64,000 bases of DNA from Levilactobacillus zymae (lineage in GTDB: Bacteria > Bacillota > Bacilli > Lactobacillales > Lactobacillaceae): the NCBI RefSeq assembly GCF_032190635.1, contig NZ_JAVLAS010000001.1:1426001-1490000 (forward strand), given 5' to 3'. Made by a program: the position numbers and the translations under genes. Within the stretch, counting starts at the first letter, position 1; every line of letters starts with the position of its first letter. Shown here piece after piece: positions 52,524-62,255 of the stretch. The notes beneath the pieces are model-generated. The model saw only the letters and a list, made by a program, of their open reading frames with translations, searched no databases and was not told where the DNA came from.

Positions 52524-52532
52524 TGGTATAAT
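52524..52532 (+). promoter_or_regulatory. Extended -10 promoter of the teichoic acid cluster
   Basis: TGGTATAAT, a perfect -10 with the extended TGn element. The -35 is poor. Confidence 0.6.
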
Positions 52533-52571
52533 TTTCGGTGTTGTGAGCTGTAAAAATAAGACGTATTGGTG

Positions 52572-53732
52572 ATGAACGTGAAAGAAATTTATCTCTGGTT
52601 GGTCCGTTGGGTATCGCATTTATGCGGTCATCGGCGGTTAACCGACGTGGTGTATCTGATGAGCTTTGGGGATAACCTGCCCTTCATTCGGGCCGTGGCC
52701 CAAGCCATGAAGAGCTCCCAGCGACTAACCGTATTTTATCGGCCACAGCAAGCCGCTGCGGCCGCTCAGCTCGCGCAACAGGGGATTCACGTGGTTATGT
52801 TTCAGGATAATCTTCGGTTTGTGGCAACCGGGATTCCCCGGATCATGCGCGCGCAGACCCTGTATTGCGATAACTACTACGCGTTCTTGGGCGGGTTAGC
52901 CCACCCACGGGGGATGCGGATCGTCCAGCTCTGGCACGCAGCCGGCGCCATCAAGAGTTTTGGCTGGGATGATCCGACGACGGCTCAGCGCTCAATGAGT
53001 GATCAACGGCGGTTTCAAGCCGTTTATGACCATTTCGACGAGTACGTGGTGGGGGCTCCGGCGATGGGAGATGTGTTTGCCCACGCCTACCGGGTCTCTC
53101 CCCAACGCATGCAAATGTTGGGGTATCCCCGTTCGGACCGGTTACGTGATCCGGACTGGCTTGCGCAAACGCGGGCCAGGGTGGCCCGGTTAGCTCCGGA
53201 ATTGACCGGGCACCGGGTGATCTTGTATGCCCCGACTTACCGCGAGGGCGTGACCTTTACGCCGCCGCGCGGCTTAGCGGCGGCGTTAACGGCCGATCCA
53301 ACCGCGCGCGTGGTGGTCAAGCTCCATCCCGTCTTGGCTACTCAGGCCACGACGTTGCAACATCAGTTGGGGGATCAAGTGGTGGTCGCCCAACATCTCA
53401 GTACCACGGAATTGCTGACGGTAACGGAAACGTTAGTCACGGACTATTCGTCGGTGGCCTTCGATTACAGTTTGTTACCGAATGCCCACAGTTTATTGTT
53501 CTACCTCTTTGACCTGCCGACCTATCAACAAGAACCGGGCGTGCAGGCGGACTTTTTGAACTGGTTGCCCGGTCGCGCCTTACGGGATAGCCAAGAATTG
53601 GCAGCGGCCATCGTGGCCGACCAACCGACGGACCTGACCCAGTTCAATCAGCGATGGAACACGTATAACGACGGCTTGGCCACACAACGGGTCGTCGCAC
53701 GTTATCACGGGCTGACCCACGATAACGATTAA
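52572..53732 (+). CDS. CDP-glycerol glycerophosphotransferase family protein (first copy)
   Basis: 386 aa from the ATG at 52572 (no strong ribosome binding site). TagB/TagF-type transferase that adds glycerol phosphate units to wall teichoic acid from CDP-glycerol at the inner membrane face. Seen: VQLWHAAGAIKSFGWD, MLGYPRSDRLRD, VILYAPTYREG, VVVKLHPVL and VTDYSSVAFDYSLL, the family motifs in order. The N terminus has no clear membrane anchor. Whether it is the primase (TagB) or polymerase (TagF) cannot be decided from sequence. Confidence 0.88.
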   Translation: MNVKEIYLWLVRWVSHLCGHRRLTDVVYLMSFGDNLPFIRAVAQAMKSSQRLTVFYRPQQAAAAAQLAQQGIHVVMFQDNLRFVATGIPRIMRAQTLYCDNYYAFLGGLAHPRGMRIVQLWHAAGAIKSFGWDDPTTAQRSMSDQRRFQAVYDHFDEYVVGAPAMGDVFAHAYRVSPQRMQMLGYPRSDRLRDPDWLAQTRARVARLAPELTGHRVILYAPTYREGVTFTPPRGLAAALTADPTARVVVKLHPVLATQATTLQHQLGDQVVVAQHLSTTELLTVTETLVTDYSSVAFDYSLLPNAHSLLFYLFDLPTYQQEPGVQADFLNWLPGRALRDSQELAAAIVADQPTDLTQFNQRWNTYNDGLATQRVVARYHGLTHDND

Positions 53733-53753
53733 AATTTAAAGGAGTGCAGTGCC

Positions 53754-54563
53754 TTGAAAGAGGTCATGACCTTATTCAAAGAACAGGTCTCAAGTCTGGG
53801 AATTATTTTCCGGATCTCCCGGTATGAAGATCAAGCCAGTTACCAAAGCCATTATTTAGGGTTGATGTGGGAGTACCTGTATCCGTTGATTCAAATTGCC
53901 ATTTATTGGTTAGTGTTCGGGGTTGGCTTGAAGCACGGTCAACCGTTGAACGGGGTAAGCTATCTGCCGTGGATGGTGATTGGGATTTCACCATGGTTCT
54001 TCATGAACCGGTCGACGTTAGACGCTTCGAAGAGTATTTACCAGCGGGTCAACATGGTGGCCAAGATGAAGTTTCCGGTTTCGGCGTTGCCCACAATTAA
54101 AGTGGTCAGCAATCTGAGTTCATTTTGGACCATGATGGTGTTCTCCATCTTTATCGGTCTTCTCAACGGCGTTTACCCGAAGGTGGCCTGGTTCCAATGG
54201 TTGTACTACTTCTTTGCCATGATTTGCTTATTAGTGGCCTTAGGGATCTTCAACTCATGTATCAGTGTGCTGGTGCGGGATTACCACATTCTGTTACAGT
54301 CCGTCATGCGGATGCTGTTCTACGTGTCCGGTGTGTTGTTTAACTTTGTGACCACGTCGTTCCCGGCACCGTTCGTGCACCTGTTGGAACTCAACCCGTA
54401 CTATTACATCGTTAACGGGTTTCGGGAATCCTTCCTGGGGACCGGCTGGTTCTGGCAACGACCGTTACTGACCTTGGAATTCTGGGCGTTTGTGTTCTTT
54501 GTCCTACTATTAGGCTCACACTTACACTACAAGTTCCGGTCACGGTTTGTGGATTTAATTTAG
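53754..54563 (+). CDS. tagG: Teichoic acid ABC transporter permease TagG
   Basis: ABC-2 permease that exports wall teichoic acid, 269 aa, TTG start with AAAGGAG upstream. Six hydrophobic helices; seen YKSHYLG-like beginning (ASYQSHYLGLMWEYLYPL), ISPWFFMNRSTLDASKSIYQ and LELNPYYYIVNGFRES, all typical of TagG. The partner ATPase TagH is not next to it. Confidence 0.93.
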   Translation: MKEVMTLFKEQVSSLGIIFRISRYEDQASYQSHYLGLMWEYLYPLIQIAIYWLVFGVGLKHGQPLNGVSYLPWMVIGISPWFFMNRSTLDASKSIYQRVNMVAKMKFPVSALPTIKVVSNLSSFWTMMVFSIFIGLLNGVYPKVAWFQWLYYFFAMICLLVALGIFNSCISVLVRDYHILLQSVMRMLFYVSGVLFNFVTTSFPAPFVHLLELNPYYYIVNGFRESFLGTGWFWQRPLLTLEFWAFVFFVLLLGSHLHYKFRSRFVDLI

Positions 54564-54581
54564 TTGAAAGGAGCAACTCAA

Positions 54582-55811
54582 ATGACGAACAGTCGACAAC
54601 GCCTTGTCCAGTCATTGAAGCTGGTTGCTCGCTATGGGCTCATCGTGTTGAACGGTGGGCTTATTTGTTTACCAATTAAGCGACGACAAGTGCTGTTCGA
54701 AAGTTTTAACGGTAAGGACGTTAACGATAACCCGGCGGCAATTTACCGGGCGCTGGTTCGAGCTGACCCGCGTTACCAAAAGACGGCTTACTTCAGCGTC
54801 AAGCCTAGCGAGTACGCCACCTTACACCGGGCTTATCCCGAGATCCAGCTGGTTAAACGCTTCACGCCCCGGTGGGTGCGATTGATGGCGCGGGCCGAAT
54901 TTTGGGTCTTGAACTCCCGGTTGCCCAACTGGTGGCACGCTAATCGGCATACGACGACCATTCAGACCTGGCACGGCACGCCCCTCAAGAAGTTGGGGGC
55001 CGACATCGCCCACGTGGCCATGAAGGGGACCACGACCGCGCAGTACCATGCCGATTTTGTGACGGCGGCCAATTGTTGGGACTACCTGATTGCGCCTAAC
55101 CAGTATTCGCAAGACATCTTTCAGCGGGCGTTTGGCTATCGGGGGAAGTTTCTGCCAATCGGTTATCCCCGAAACGACGTGCTGTACACGGCTAATCGGC
55201 CGGAAAAAGTGGCGGCGATTAAACGACGGTTGTTGGGCGCGGTGTCGGGGCCGGTGGTGACTTACGCACCGACCTGGCGAGATGATACCGCCGTGCGGCC
55301 CGGCGTCTACCAATTTGATTTACCATTTGAATTGGGGGAGTTTTTCCGGCACGTCCCAGCTAACACTCACCTGGTCATTCGGCCGCACTACCTAGTTAAG
55401 GATCAGATTGATATCCGGGGGTACGAAGATCGGGTGACCATTCTGGCAGAGGCCGATATTGCCGAAATTTATTTAATAACCGATCTCTTGATTACGGACT
55501 ATTCGTCGGTGATGTTTGATTTTGCCAACTTACAGCGCCCCCAGCTGTTCTTTGCGTACGATTTGGCGCACTATCGCGATCAACTGCGGGGATTTTACTT
55601 TGAGTATGCTGCCCAAACGTTACCGGGACCGCTGGTTACCGACGCTTCGGCGTTTTATGCGCAATTGGATGCCTGGCATCAAGCCGGGAAATTTCCGGCT
55701 TATGCGCAGCAACAGGCCGCCTTTTACCACCGATTTTGTGAGTGGGAGACGGGAACGGCCAGCCAACAGGTGGCACAATTGATCATGACGGGAGAGGAGC
55801 AGACAAAATGA
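54582..55811 (+). CDS. CDP-glycerol glycerophosphotransferase family protein (second copy)
   Basis: 409 aa from the ATG at 54582, with GAAAGGAG upstream. Same family as the gene at 52572 but distinct: [68 protein letters not shown] and [15 protein letters not shown]. The [10 protein letters not shown] form and N-terminal [10 protein letters not shown] are typical of TagF/TarF-like polymerases. Its stop overlaps the nfo start (ATGA). Confidence 0.9.
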   Translation: MTNSRQRLVQSLKLVARYGLIVLNGGLICLPIKRRQVLFESFNGKDVNDNPAAIYRALVRADPRYQKTAYFSVKPSEYATLHRAYPEIQLVKRFTPRWVRLMARAEFWVLNSRLPNWWHANRHTTTIQTWHGTPLKKLGADIAHVAMKGTTTAQYHADFVTAANCWDYLIAPNQYSQDIFQRAFGYRGKFLPIGYPRNDVLYTANRPEKVAAIKRRLLGAVSGPVVTYAPTWRDDTAVRPGVYQFDLPFELGEFFRHVPANTHLVIRPHYLVKDQIDIRGYEDRVTILAEADIAEIYLITDLLITDYSSVMFDFANLQRPQLFFAYDLAHYRDQLRGFYFEYAAQTLPGPLVTDASAFYAQLDAWHQAGKFPAYAQQQAAFYHRFCEWETGTASQQVAQLIMTGEEQTK

Positions 55812-56740
55812 CGGACTTATTGATTGGGTCCCATGTGAGTATGAAGGGAAAAGCCATGTTATTGGGGTCCGCACAGGAAGCGGCCCAGGACGGGGAAAAC
55901 GTCTTCATGGTTTACACGGGGGCCCCGCAAAATACGCGACGTAAGCCCATTGAGGAACTGAATGCGGCGGCAGGTAAGGCCTTCATGGCCGCACACGACC
56001 AACAAGCCGTGGTGGTTCACGCGCCCTACGTGGTCAATCTGGGTAACACTAAGAAACCGGAAAACTTTGACTTTGCCGTGCAGTTCTTGACGGCCGAGGT
56101 GACCCGGGCGGCCGCGATTGGTGCGCACCAGATCGTCTTACATCCCGGTGCGCACGTGGGAGCCGGGGCCCCGGCCGCCATCGCTCAGATTGCCCGGGGA
56201 TTGGACCAGATTCTGGCCGCGACGCCCGACGTCCCCGTACAAATTGCTTTAGAAACCATGGCGGGCAAGGGGACCGAAGTCGGCCGGACCTTCGAGGAAC
56301 TGGCCAGCATCCTGGCCCAAACGGCCCACAACGACCGGTTGTCGGTCTGCTTTGACACCTGTCACACCAGTGACGCTGGTTACGCCATTGCTACCGATTT
56401 TGACGGTGTTTTGCGTGAGTTCGACCGGGTCATTGGCGTGGAGCGGATTAAGGTGGTCCACCTCAACGACTCGAAGAATCCGCAAGGCAGTCACAAGGAC
56501 CGCCATACCAACATTGGGTTTGGAACTTTGGGGTTTGACGCACTAAATGCTGTGGCGCATCACCCGCTATTAACGGCCGTACCGAAGATTATGGAAACGC
56601 CACCGGTCGGTCCCGACCGTAAGACCGGCGCCGATCCGCACGGCTACGAGGTCGCCATGTTGCGCCATCAACAATTCAATCCGGATTTAACGGCGGATGC
56701 TCTGGCGGGCCAACCGGTGGACGCCTACCTCACGCGTTAG
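55808..56740 (+). CDS. nfo: Endonuclease IV
   Basis: Zinc AP endonuclease for base excision repair. 310 aa from the ATG at 55808, coupled to the previous stop, with GAGAGGAG upstream. Zinc-site motifs in order: [66 protein letters not shown] and METPP. Confidence 0.97.
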   Translation: MTDLLIGSHVSMKGKAMLLGSAQEAAQDGENVFMVYTGAPQNTRRKPIEELNAAAGKAFMAAHDQQAVVVHAPYVVNLGNTKKPENFDFAVQFLTAEVTRAAAIGAHQIVLHPGAHVGAGAPAAIAQIARGLDQILAATPDVPVQIALETMAGKGTEVGRTFEELASILAQTAHNDRLSVCFDTCHTSDAGYAIATDFDGVLREFDRVIGVERIKVVHLNDSKNPQGSHKDRHTNIGFGTLGFDALNAVAHHPLLTAVPKIMETPPVGPDRKTGADPHGYEVAMLRHQQFNPDLTADALAGQPVDAYLTR

Positions 56741-56760
56741 GGTGTTCACTCGGGTTCTAA

Positions 56761-56810
56761 AAAAGCAGAAGGGAAATTCTCGATTTTACGAGAATTTCCC
56801 TTCTGCTTTT
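56761..56810. terminator. Bidirectional terminator after nfo
   Basis: AAAAGCAGAAGGGAAATTCT and CG pair perfectly with CGAGAATTTCCCTTCTGCTTTT; A and T runs on either side. Confidence 0.95.
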
Positions 56811-56891
56811 GTCTATTGTTCCTGGGTATCCCTGCAAGAACGACGTTGGTCAAATGAGTTAAGGTCGGGACAGTCCGCTGGTGCGTCTCCG

Positions 56892-57719
56892 CTAATCATC
56901 CAGGGGGTGGGGAATCAGGTCGTAATCGACACTTTCCATGATCAGCGTGGCGGTCTCTTCAATGGATTTGTTTGAAACGTCGATGACTAAACAACCAATT
57001 TTTTTATAAATTTTTTGGGCGTAATCTAATTCCTCTTGAATCTTACCGGTATCCGAATAGGCGCTATCGGCGGGCAGCCCGTAGGAAATCATCCGTTCCT
57101 GACGAATTTTGCGCAGAATCTCGGGACGGTTGGTGAGACCGAAGATGCGTTTGGGGTCGACCTGCCAGAGTTGATCGGGTAACTGGGTTTTGGGAGATAG
57201 GGGCAGGTTAGCGACGCGCAGGTTACGGTTGGCTAAGAACAGGGATAGCGGGGTCTTAGAAGTCCGCGAAACCCCCAAGATGACGATGTCGGCCTTCAGG
57301 AGGCCGGTGGGGTCCTTACCATCATCGTAAGCCACGGCAAACTCCATGGCGGCGATGCGGTCGAAGTAGGTGTCGGTTAGGTTGTGGACCAGGCCGGGAA
57401 CGCCTTCCGGTTTGAGACCGGTCGCAGATTCCATCACCTGCATGGCGGGCTGAATGCAATCGAAATGCTGTAGGTGGTTGGTTTGGGCGAATTCACGGAC
57501 GTGTTGACTCAATTGGGGATTCACTAACGTGTGAAATAGCATGGCCTTTTGCTTCTTCGCCAGGTTTAGAATGCCCTCAAGGATTGAATCCGTTTGGATA
57601 AACGGGAAGCGTTGGTAGCTAACGTGAACGGATGGAAATTGCGACACGGCGGTTTGGGCCACGGTTAACGCGGTTTCGCCGGAGGAATCGGAAATAACAA
57701 AAATTGTAATGGGCGACAT
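56892..57719 (-). CDS. ppsR: PEP synthetase/PPDK regulatory kinase-phosphorylase family protein
   Basis: 275 aa from the ATG at 57719, with AGAGGAG upstream. PpsR/YqfL (DUF299) family: a bifunctional ADP-dependent kinase and Pi-dependent phosphorylase that controls pyruvate phosphate dikinase or PEP synthetase. Seen: IFVISDSSGETALTVAQTAV at the start, ILGVSRTSKTPLSLFLA (the P-loop-like motif, about residue 150) and DTGKIQEELDYAQKIY. No target enzyme is in the window. Confidence 0.93.
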   Translation of the reverse strand: MSPITIFVISDSSGETALTVAQTAVSQFPSVHVSYQRFPFIQTDSILEGILNLAKKQKAMLFHTLVNPQLSQHVREFAQTNHLQHFDCIQPAMQVMESATGLKPEGVPGLVHNLTDTYFDRIAAMEFAVAYDDGKDPTGLLKADIVILGVSRTSKTPLSLFLANRNLRVANLPLSPKTQLPDQLWQVDPKRIFGLTNRPEILRKIRQERMISYGLPADSAYSDTGKIQEELDYAQKIYKKIGCLVIDVSNKSIEETATLIMESVDYDLIPHPLDD

Positions 57720-57795
57720 GGGTTTAGCTCCTCTACGGTTTTTCTTTAGTTTACTCCCTGACGTAAAACGGTTCAAATTTTATTTAAAAGCATTA

Positions 57796-57824
57796 TTGAC
57801 GCCGTTTGAGTGTTTATGTATAAT
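57796..57824 (+). promoter_or_regulatory. rpsU promoter
   Basis: -35 TTGACG, 17-base spacer, perfect -10 TATAAT. Confidence 0.85.
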
Positions 57825-57839
57825 GGTTAAGAACCGTAA

Positions 57840-57865
57840 CGCTGGTGGAAAGATTCCAACCAGCG
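57840..57865 (+). promoter_or_regulatory. Leader hairpin of rpsU
   Basis: CGCTGGTGGAA / TTCC-A-ACCAGCG: 11 bp with one bulged A and a 3-base loop, starting about 10 bases after the predicted transcription start. No T run, so it is not a terminator. May stabilise the mRNA or bind S21. Confidence 0.6.
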
Positions 57866-57898
57866 TCATTACTTGTGCTCGGAGGGAGGGAATTTCAA

Positions 57899-58087
57899 AT
57901 GGCAAAGACAGTCGTTCGCAAAAACGAGTCTTTTGACGACGCTCTTCGGCGCTTCAAACGTACGGTTTCCCGTAGCGGTACTTTACAAGAATACCGTAAA
58001 CGTGAATTTTACGAAAAACCAAGTGTGAAGAAAAAGTTAAAGTCAGAAGCAGCGCGTAAGCGTAAAGCTAAGAAGCGTCGTTTCTAA
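57899..58087 (+). CDS. rpsU: 30S ribosomal protein S21
   Basis: 62 aa from the ATG at 57899, which follows GGAGGGAGG; an upstream in-frame ATG would lie in the leader. [20 protein letters not shown] is the family signature; a very basic end (RKAKKRRF) follows. Own promoter and terminator. Confidence 0.97.
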   Translation: MAKTVVRKNESFDDALRRFKRTVSRSGTLQEYRKREFYEKPSVKKKLKSEAARKRKAKKRRF

Positions 58088-58089
58088 TA

Positions 58090-58125
58090 AAAAATCTCTG
58101 ATGTTTAGGCATCAGGGATTTTTTT
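58090..58125 (+). terminator. Terminator after rpsU
   Basis: AAAATCTCTGATG / CATCAGGGATTTTTTT with a TTTAGG loop. Confidence 0.88.
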
Positions 58126-58130
58126 GTACG

Positions 58131-59144
58131 CTATTTTTGTAAAACGACCTTGCCCATCATGTGATGACTGCCGACTAACTTATGCGCGGCCATCAGGTTT
58201 TCAGCGTTAATGGGTTGAATGGTTTGGGTCAGGGTGGACCGTAACGTCCCCTCGTCGAGAAGCTGCCGGACTTTCTCGAGGATCTGGTGTTGGCTGATCA
58301 TGTCCGGGGTCTCGAAATACGACTTGGTGTACATCCACTCCCAAGCAAACGTGGCCCGCTTATCTTTCAGCGCCCGCAAATCGATGGGGGTATCACTCCC
58401 CGTGATTGAAACAATGTGACCGCTGGGCTTGATCAGGTCGACGATTTCGGGCCAATGCTGGTTCAGATTACTGAGCTCTAGAACGTAGTCAACGTATTGA
58501 TACCCTAATTCGCGAACCTGAGGCACCAGGTCCTCGCGGTGGTTGACCACGGCATCACTACCGTGGTCGCGGGTCCATGCGCTGGTCTCCGGGCGTGAGG
58601 CCGTCGCAATCACGGTTAATCCCGCCCAGTGGGCAAGTTGGGTGGCCACGGAGCCGACGCCCCCAGCCCCGTTGATTACCAGTAACGTTTGGCCATGATT
58701 ATCGGCGTGTGGATCGATGCCCAACTGTTCAAACAAGGCTTCCCAGGCAGTGAGTGAGGTGAGGGGCATGGCGGCACTCTGCGCCGGGGTCAATTTAGTC
58801 GGTGCGTGGCCGACGAGGCGTTCATCAACCAATTGATACTCGCTATTGCTACCGGGGCGCTTAAACGATCCGGCGTAAAAAACGAGATCACCGGGTTGAA
58901 AGAGGGTCACGGCACTGCCAACGGCCGTAACAGTACCGTAAGCGTCCCAGCCAATCACGGTGGGGTGCTGGGGGTCTAGGGGATCGTGGTTGCCCCGGAC
59001 GGCCAGGTCTACGGGATTGACGGAGATTGCCGTTACCTGGACCAATAAATCGTGCGCTAGTGGCGTGGGTTGCGGTAGGTCGAAATCAACTAATCCGTGG
59101 GGGTCGTCTAACGGTAAATGTTGCGTATAACCAATTGCGTGCAT
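58131..59144 (-). CDS. Zinc-type alcohol dehydrogenase-like/quinone oxidoreductase
   Basis: 337 aa MDR superfamily protein. N-terminal GroES-like domain (VTAISVNPVDLAVRGNHDP; DAYGTVTAVGSAV), then a Rossmann domain with LVINGAGGVGSVATQLAHWA for NADPH. The catalytic zinc cysteines of true alcohol dehydrogenases are missing, so a quinone or enone reductase is more likely. AAGGAC lies upstream. Stands alone; substrate unknown. Confidence 0.88.
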   Translation of the reverse strand: MHAIGYTQHLPLDDPHGLVDFDLPQPTPLAHDLLVQVTAISVNPVDLAVRGNHDPLDPQHPTVIGWDAYGTVTAVGSAVTLFQPGDLVFYAGSFKRPGSNSEYQLVDERLVGHAPTKLTPAQSAAMPLTSLTAWEALFEQLGIDPHADNHGQTLLVINGAGGVGSVATQLAHWAGLTVIATASRPETSAWTRDHGSDAVVNHREDLVPQVRELGYQYVDYVLELSNLNQHWPEIVDLIKPSGHIVSITGSDTPIDLRALKDKRATFAWEWMYTKSYFETPDMISQHQILEKVRQLLDEGTLRSTLTQTIQPINAENLMAAHKLVGSHHMMGKVVLQK

Positions 59145-59295
59145 ACCAAATAAGTCCTTTCTATTTGTAAGGATACCGAACTGTTTTTAGCGTACTCAGT
59201 TTGATACGAAAACGCAAGTCACACGGTCCCGAACCTGACGCGCCGGGGAATAAGTAGTAAACTAATAAAGTAACTTAATTTAGGAGGAATTCAAC

Positions 59296-59742
59296 ATGAG
59301 TTTAGAAGCCCAACTGAACACGGATTTAAAGACGGCCATGAAGGCCCACGATAAATTGACCTTAAACGTGGTCCGGATGATGAAGGCGGCTCTGACCAAC
59401 GAAAAGATTAAGCAGGGCCACGACCTGACGCCCGACGAAGAGTTAACGGTGGTTTCCCGGGAACTTAAGCAACGCAAGGAATCCTTAGACGAATTCCAAA
59501 AGGGCAACCGGGACGACTTGGTCGCCGGCGTCAAAGCTGAAATTGCTATCGTGGAGAAGTACGCCCCGAAGCAATTGAGCGCCGACGAAATCACGAAGAT
59601 CGTTACGGACAGCATTGCCAAGGTTGGCGCGACTGGCATGGGTGACTTTGGTAAGGTCATGGGCGCCGTCATGCCACAAGTTAAGGGCAAGGCCGATGGT
59701 AACCTGGTCAACCAGACCGTTAAGGCACAACTCAACAAGTAA
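59296..59742 (+). CDS. yqeY: GatB/YqeY domain-containing protein
   Basis: 148 aa. YqeY family: TLNVVRMMKAALTNEKIKQG at the N terminus and the C-terminal helical domain with GATGMGDFGKVMGAVMPQVKGKADG, the tRNA-binding tail domain also found in GatB. TAGGAGG precedes the ATG. The gene is frequently next to rpsU and phoH, as here. Confidence 0.94.
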   Translation: MSLEAQLNTDLKTAMKAHDKLTLNVVRMMKAALTNEKIKQGHDLTPDEELTVVSRELKQRKESLDEFQKGNRDDLVAGVKAEIAIVEKYAPKQLSADEITKIVTDSIAKVGATGMGDFGKVMGAVMPQVKGKADGNLVNQTVKAQLNK

Positions 59743-59803
59743 GTCGTGAAGCCACTGCCGGGCCCGTTGCTCGGGGTGGCTTTTCTGGTGAGGAGGGTGG
59801 CTA

Positions 59804-60283
59804 ATGGCATTACAGTACGAGCGATTTCACACGGTCAGTCCGGCGATTCGGGCCCTGCTCTTGCAGGCCGATCCCGAGTGGTCCCAGGTGATGACCTATT
59901 TACCCCAAAGTACCGGTTTGGCCCTGTTTTGGCGGCGAGAGCTGGTCGGGGTGTTGGTCCTCACGGTGCGCCCCCACCGTGTCCTAGAGATTACGAACCT
60001 AGCCGTGGTGCCCGCTAAGCAGCGCCGCGGCATCGGACAAGCCGCCATCCGGTTTGCCCAACAATGGGGGAGTGAACACGGGCAGACCACGTTACGGGTG
60101 GCCACCGGTAGTACTAGTTTGGGGCAGCTGTACCTGTATCAAAAGTGTGGGTTACGCATCGTGGCCGTCGAACCGAGTTACTTTACCCGTCATTATTCAC
60201 TACCCATTTGGGAAAACGGGTTACGACTCCGCGACCGGCTCATTTTGACCCAAGCGTTGTCTCCGGAGAATCAGGGGAGCTAA
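59804..60283 (+). CDS. GNAT family N-acetyltransferase
   Basis: 159 aa with the acetyl-CoA motif LAVVPAKQRRGIGQAAIRFA (about residues 66-85) and a C-terminal YLYQKCGLRIVAVEPSYF. GGAGGGTGG upstream. Acceptor unknown. Confidence 0.9.
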   Translation: MALQYERFHTVSPAIRALLLQADPEWSQVMTYLPQSTGLALFWRRELVGVLVLTVRPHRVLEITNLAVVPAKQRRGIGQAAIRFAQQWGSEHGQTTLRVATGSTSLGQLYLYQKCGLRIVAVEPSYFTRHYSLPIWENGLRLRDRLILTQALSPENQGS

Positions 60284-60311
60284 CTCCCGGTGGATTTTAA
60301 CGGTCAATCCT

Positions 60312-60339
60312 TTTACAATCCCCGGTGGTATGCTAAAAT
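60312..60339 (+). promoter_or_regulatory. phoH operon promoter
   Basis: -35 TTTACA, 16-base spacer ending in TGC, -10 TAAAAT (extended -10). Confidence 0.6.
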
Positions 60340-60386
60340 TCAAGTATCAGTACACTTAATTTTTGAAGACAAAGGAGCAACTGTAT

Positions 60387-61373
60387 TTGACTGAAAACGC
60401 GATGATTGAAAAAGAATATATCTTGGAGCATCCGGCCGACGAAGCGGCCCTGTTGGGTGCCCAAGATCAATTTGTCACTTTACTGGAAGAGGGGCTGTCC
60501 GTCACGATTCGGCCCTTTGGCAATTCGATCAAAGTTGCGGGTGACGCCACCGCGGTTGACCAGACGCTCACCATCTTACGGAATATGAGTGCGTTATTGG
60601 CTAAGGGGATTCGGTTGAACAGTGCCGATGTCGTAAGTGCCATGAAGATGGCCGAACGGGGGACGTTGGAATATTTCCAGGATCTGTACACTGAAACCTT
60701 GATTCACGATGCCAAGGGCCGACCGGTACGGGTCAAGAACTTCGGTCAACGGCAGTACATCGACGCCATCAAGCACAACGACATCACCTTTGGGATCGGT
60801 CCAGCTGGGACCGGGAAAACTTACCTGGCCGTGGTGATGGCGATTGCGGCGCTGAAGCACGGTGACGTTGAAAAAATCATTTTGACGCGCCCCGCCGTAG
60901 AAGCGGGCGAAAGCCTAGGTTTCTTGCCGGGGGACTTAAAGGAAAAGGTTGATCCGTATTTGCGGCCCATCTACGATGCGTTATACGCTATTTTAGGCGC
61001 CGAACACACGACCCGATTAATGGATCGCGGCGTGATTGAAATTGCACCGTTGGCCTACATGCGGGGACGGACGTTAGAGTCGGCCTTTGTTATCTTGGAT
61101 GAAGCGCAAAACACGACGAATTCCCAGATGAAGATGTTCTTAACGCGATTAGGCTTTGGTTCGAAGATGATCGTGAACGGCGACATCTCCCAGATCGATT
61201 TACCGCATAACGCCCAATCCGGTCTGGTCCAAGCCCAACACATCTTACAAAACGTGGGTCACATCTCGTTTGTGACCTTCAGTGCCGACGACGTGGTTCG
61301 GCACCCCGTTGTGGCCAGCATCATTAATGCTTATGAAGCCAACGATACTAAACCAAATGGAGCTAAGAAATAA
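60387..61373 (+). CDS. phoH: PhoH family ATPase
   Basis: 328 aa from the TTG at 60387 (AAAGGAG 9 bases upstream); the next ATG is at 60402. N-terminal KH-like part, then the ATPase: FGIGPAGTGKTYLAVVMAI (Walker A), ILTRPAVEAGESLGFLPGDL and FVILDEAQNTT (Walker B). Probably an RNA-linked ATPase or helicase. Its stop overlaps ybeY (TAATG). Confidence 0.95.
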   Translation: MTENAMIEKEYILEHPADEAALLGAQDQFVTLLEEGLSVTIRPFGNSIKVAGDATAVDQTLTILRNMSALLAKGIRLNSADVVSAMKMAERGTLEYFQDLYTETLIHDAKGRPVRVKNFGQRQYIDAIKHNDITFGIGPAGTGKTYLAVVMAIAALKHGDVEKIILTRPAVEAGESLGFLPGDLKEKVDPYLRPIYDALYAILGAEHTTRLMDRGVIEIAPLAYMRGRTLESAFVILDEAQNTTNSQMKMFLTRLGFGSKMIVNGDISQIDLPHNAQSGLVQAQHILQNVGHISFVTFSADDVVRHPVVASIINAYEANDTKPNGAKK

Positions 61374-61861
61374 TGGATTTAGAGATTTACGACAAGACCC
61401 AAGCCGGCGTGCCGGCCAAGCACGTGCAAATGATTGAAGACATCTTACAGTTTGCGGGGAAATACCTCAAGTTGGCGGACAACACCGAGATGTCGGTGAC
61501 GCTGATGAATAATGAAGATATCCACCAAATTAATAAAAAATACCGGGGAGTTGACCGAGCGACCGACGTCATCAGTTTTGCCATTGAAGACAATGAGGAC
61601 GCTGATGACGACTTCCCGCTGGTCATGGACGACGAACTGGCGGCCGAGATTCCCGAAAACATCGGGGATATCTTTGTGTCGATGGACAAGGTCAGCGAAC
61701 AGGCCGACTACCTCGGGCACTCCTATGAGCGAGAACTGGGGTTCCTGGTGGTTCACGGCTTTCTGCACTTAAACGGTTATGATCATATGAAGCCCGAAGA
61801 CGAGAAGGTCATGTTTAAGTTGCAAGCCGACATCTTAGATGCCTATGGCCTCAAGCGATAA
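61373..61861 (+). CDS. ybeY: Endoribonuclease YbeY
   Basis: Zinc RNase for 16S 3'-end maturation and 70S quality control. 162 aa. Zinc motif HGFLHLNGYDH (H-x3-H-x5-H pattern) near residue 127, and the upstream RGVDRATDVISFA. Coupled to phoH and overlaps dgkA. Confidence 0.97.
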   Translation: MDLEIYDKTQAGVPAKHVQMIEDILQFAGKYLKLADNTEMSVTLMNNEDIHQINKKYRGVDRATDVISFAIEDNEDADDDFPLVMDDELAAEIPENIGDIFVSMDKVSEQADYLGHSYERELGFLVVHGFLHLNGYDHMKPEDEKVMFKLQADILDAYGLKR

Positions 61862-62243
61862 ATCCACCCGGCAAACGGGGAAAAACCGCGCTTTTCGTCA
61901 ATCGTTAGGGCACGCCGTTGACGGATTGAAGGCCCTTTATCGGTATGAACGCAACTTCCGTAAGCACCTGCTGGTAGGGAGTCTGGCCATCATTGCCGGG
62001 ATCATTTTACGGCTGACGCTGAACGAATGGTTGTGGTTGACGCTGGCCATTTTCTTGGTGCTGATTGCTGAAACGCTCAACACCATCGTGGAGGCCGTGG
62101 TCGACCTCGTCGTGGGTCAGACCTATCACGACTTGGCTAAGCGGGCCAAGGACGTGGCGGCGGGCGGCGTGTTATTGGCCGCATTGTTTGCCGTGGTCGT
62201 CGGTTGTTTAGTGATGTTACCGGCGCTGAGTCGCTGGTTTTAA
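61839..62243 (+). CDS. dgkA: Diacylglycerol/undecaprenol kinase family protein
   Basis: 134 aa. Three hydrophobic helices (HLLVGSLAIIAGIILRLTL; WLWLTLAIFLVLIAETL; VLLAALFAVVVGCLVML) and the kinase signature AETLNTIVEAVVDLV. In Firmicutes this enzyme phosphorylates undecaprenol, linking it to uppS. Start at 61839 (or 61845) inside ybeY. Confidence 0.93.
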   Translation: MPMASSDKSTRQTGKNRAFRQSLGHAVDGLKALYRYERNFRKHLLVGSLAIIAGIILRLTLNEWLWLTLAIFLVLIAETLNTIVEAVVDLVVGQTYHDLAKRAKDVAAGGVLLAALFAVVVGCLVMLPALSRWF

Positions 62244-62255
62244 GGAGAAAAAGTT

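Noticed and set aside
56697..56975. ORF across the nfo terminator
   Set aside because: It crosses a strong terminator and the end of ppsR and has no family features.
59746..60018. ORF in another frame before the GNAT gene
   Set aside because: Proline- and arginine-rich out-of-frame reading of the GNAT gene at 59804, which has the good ribosome binding site.
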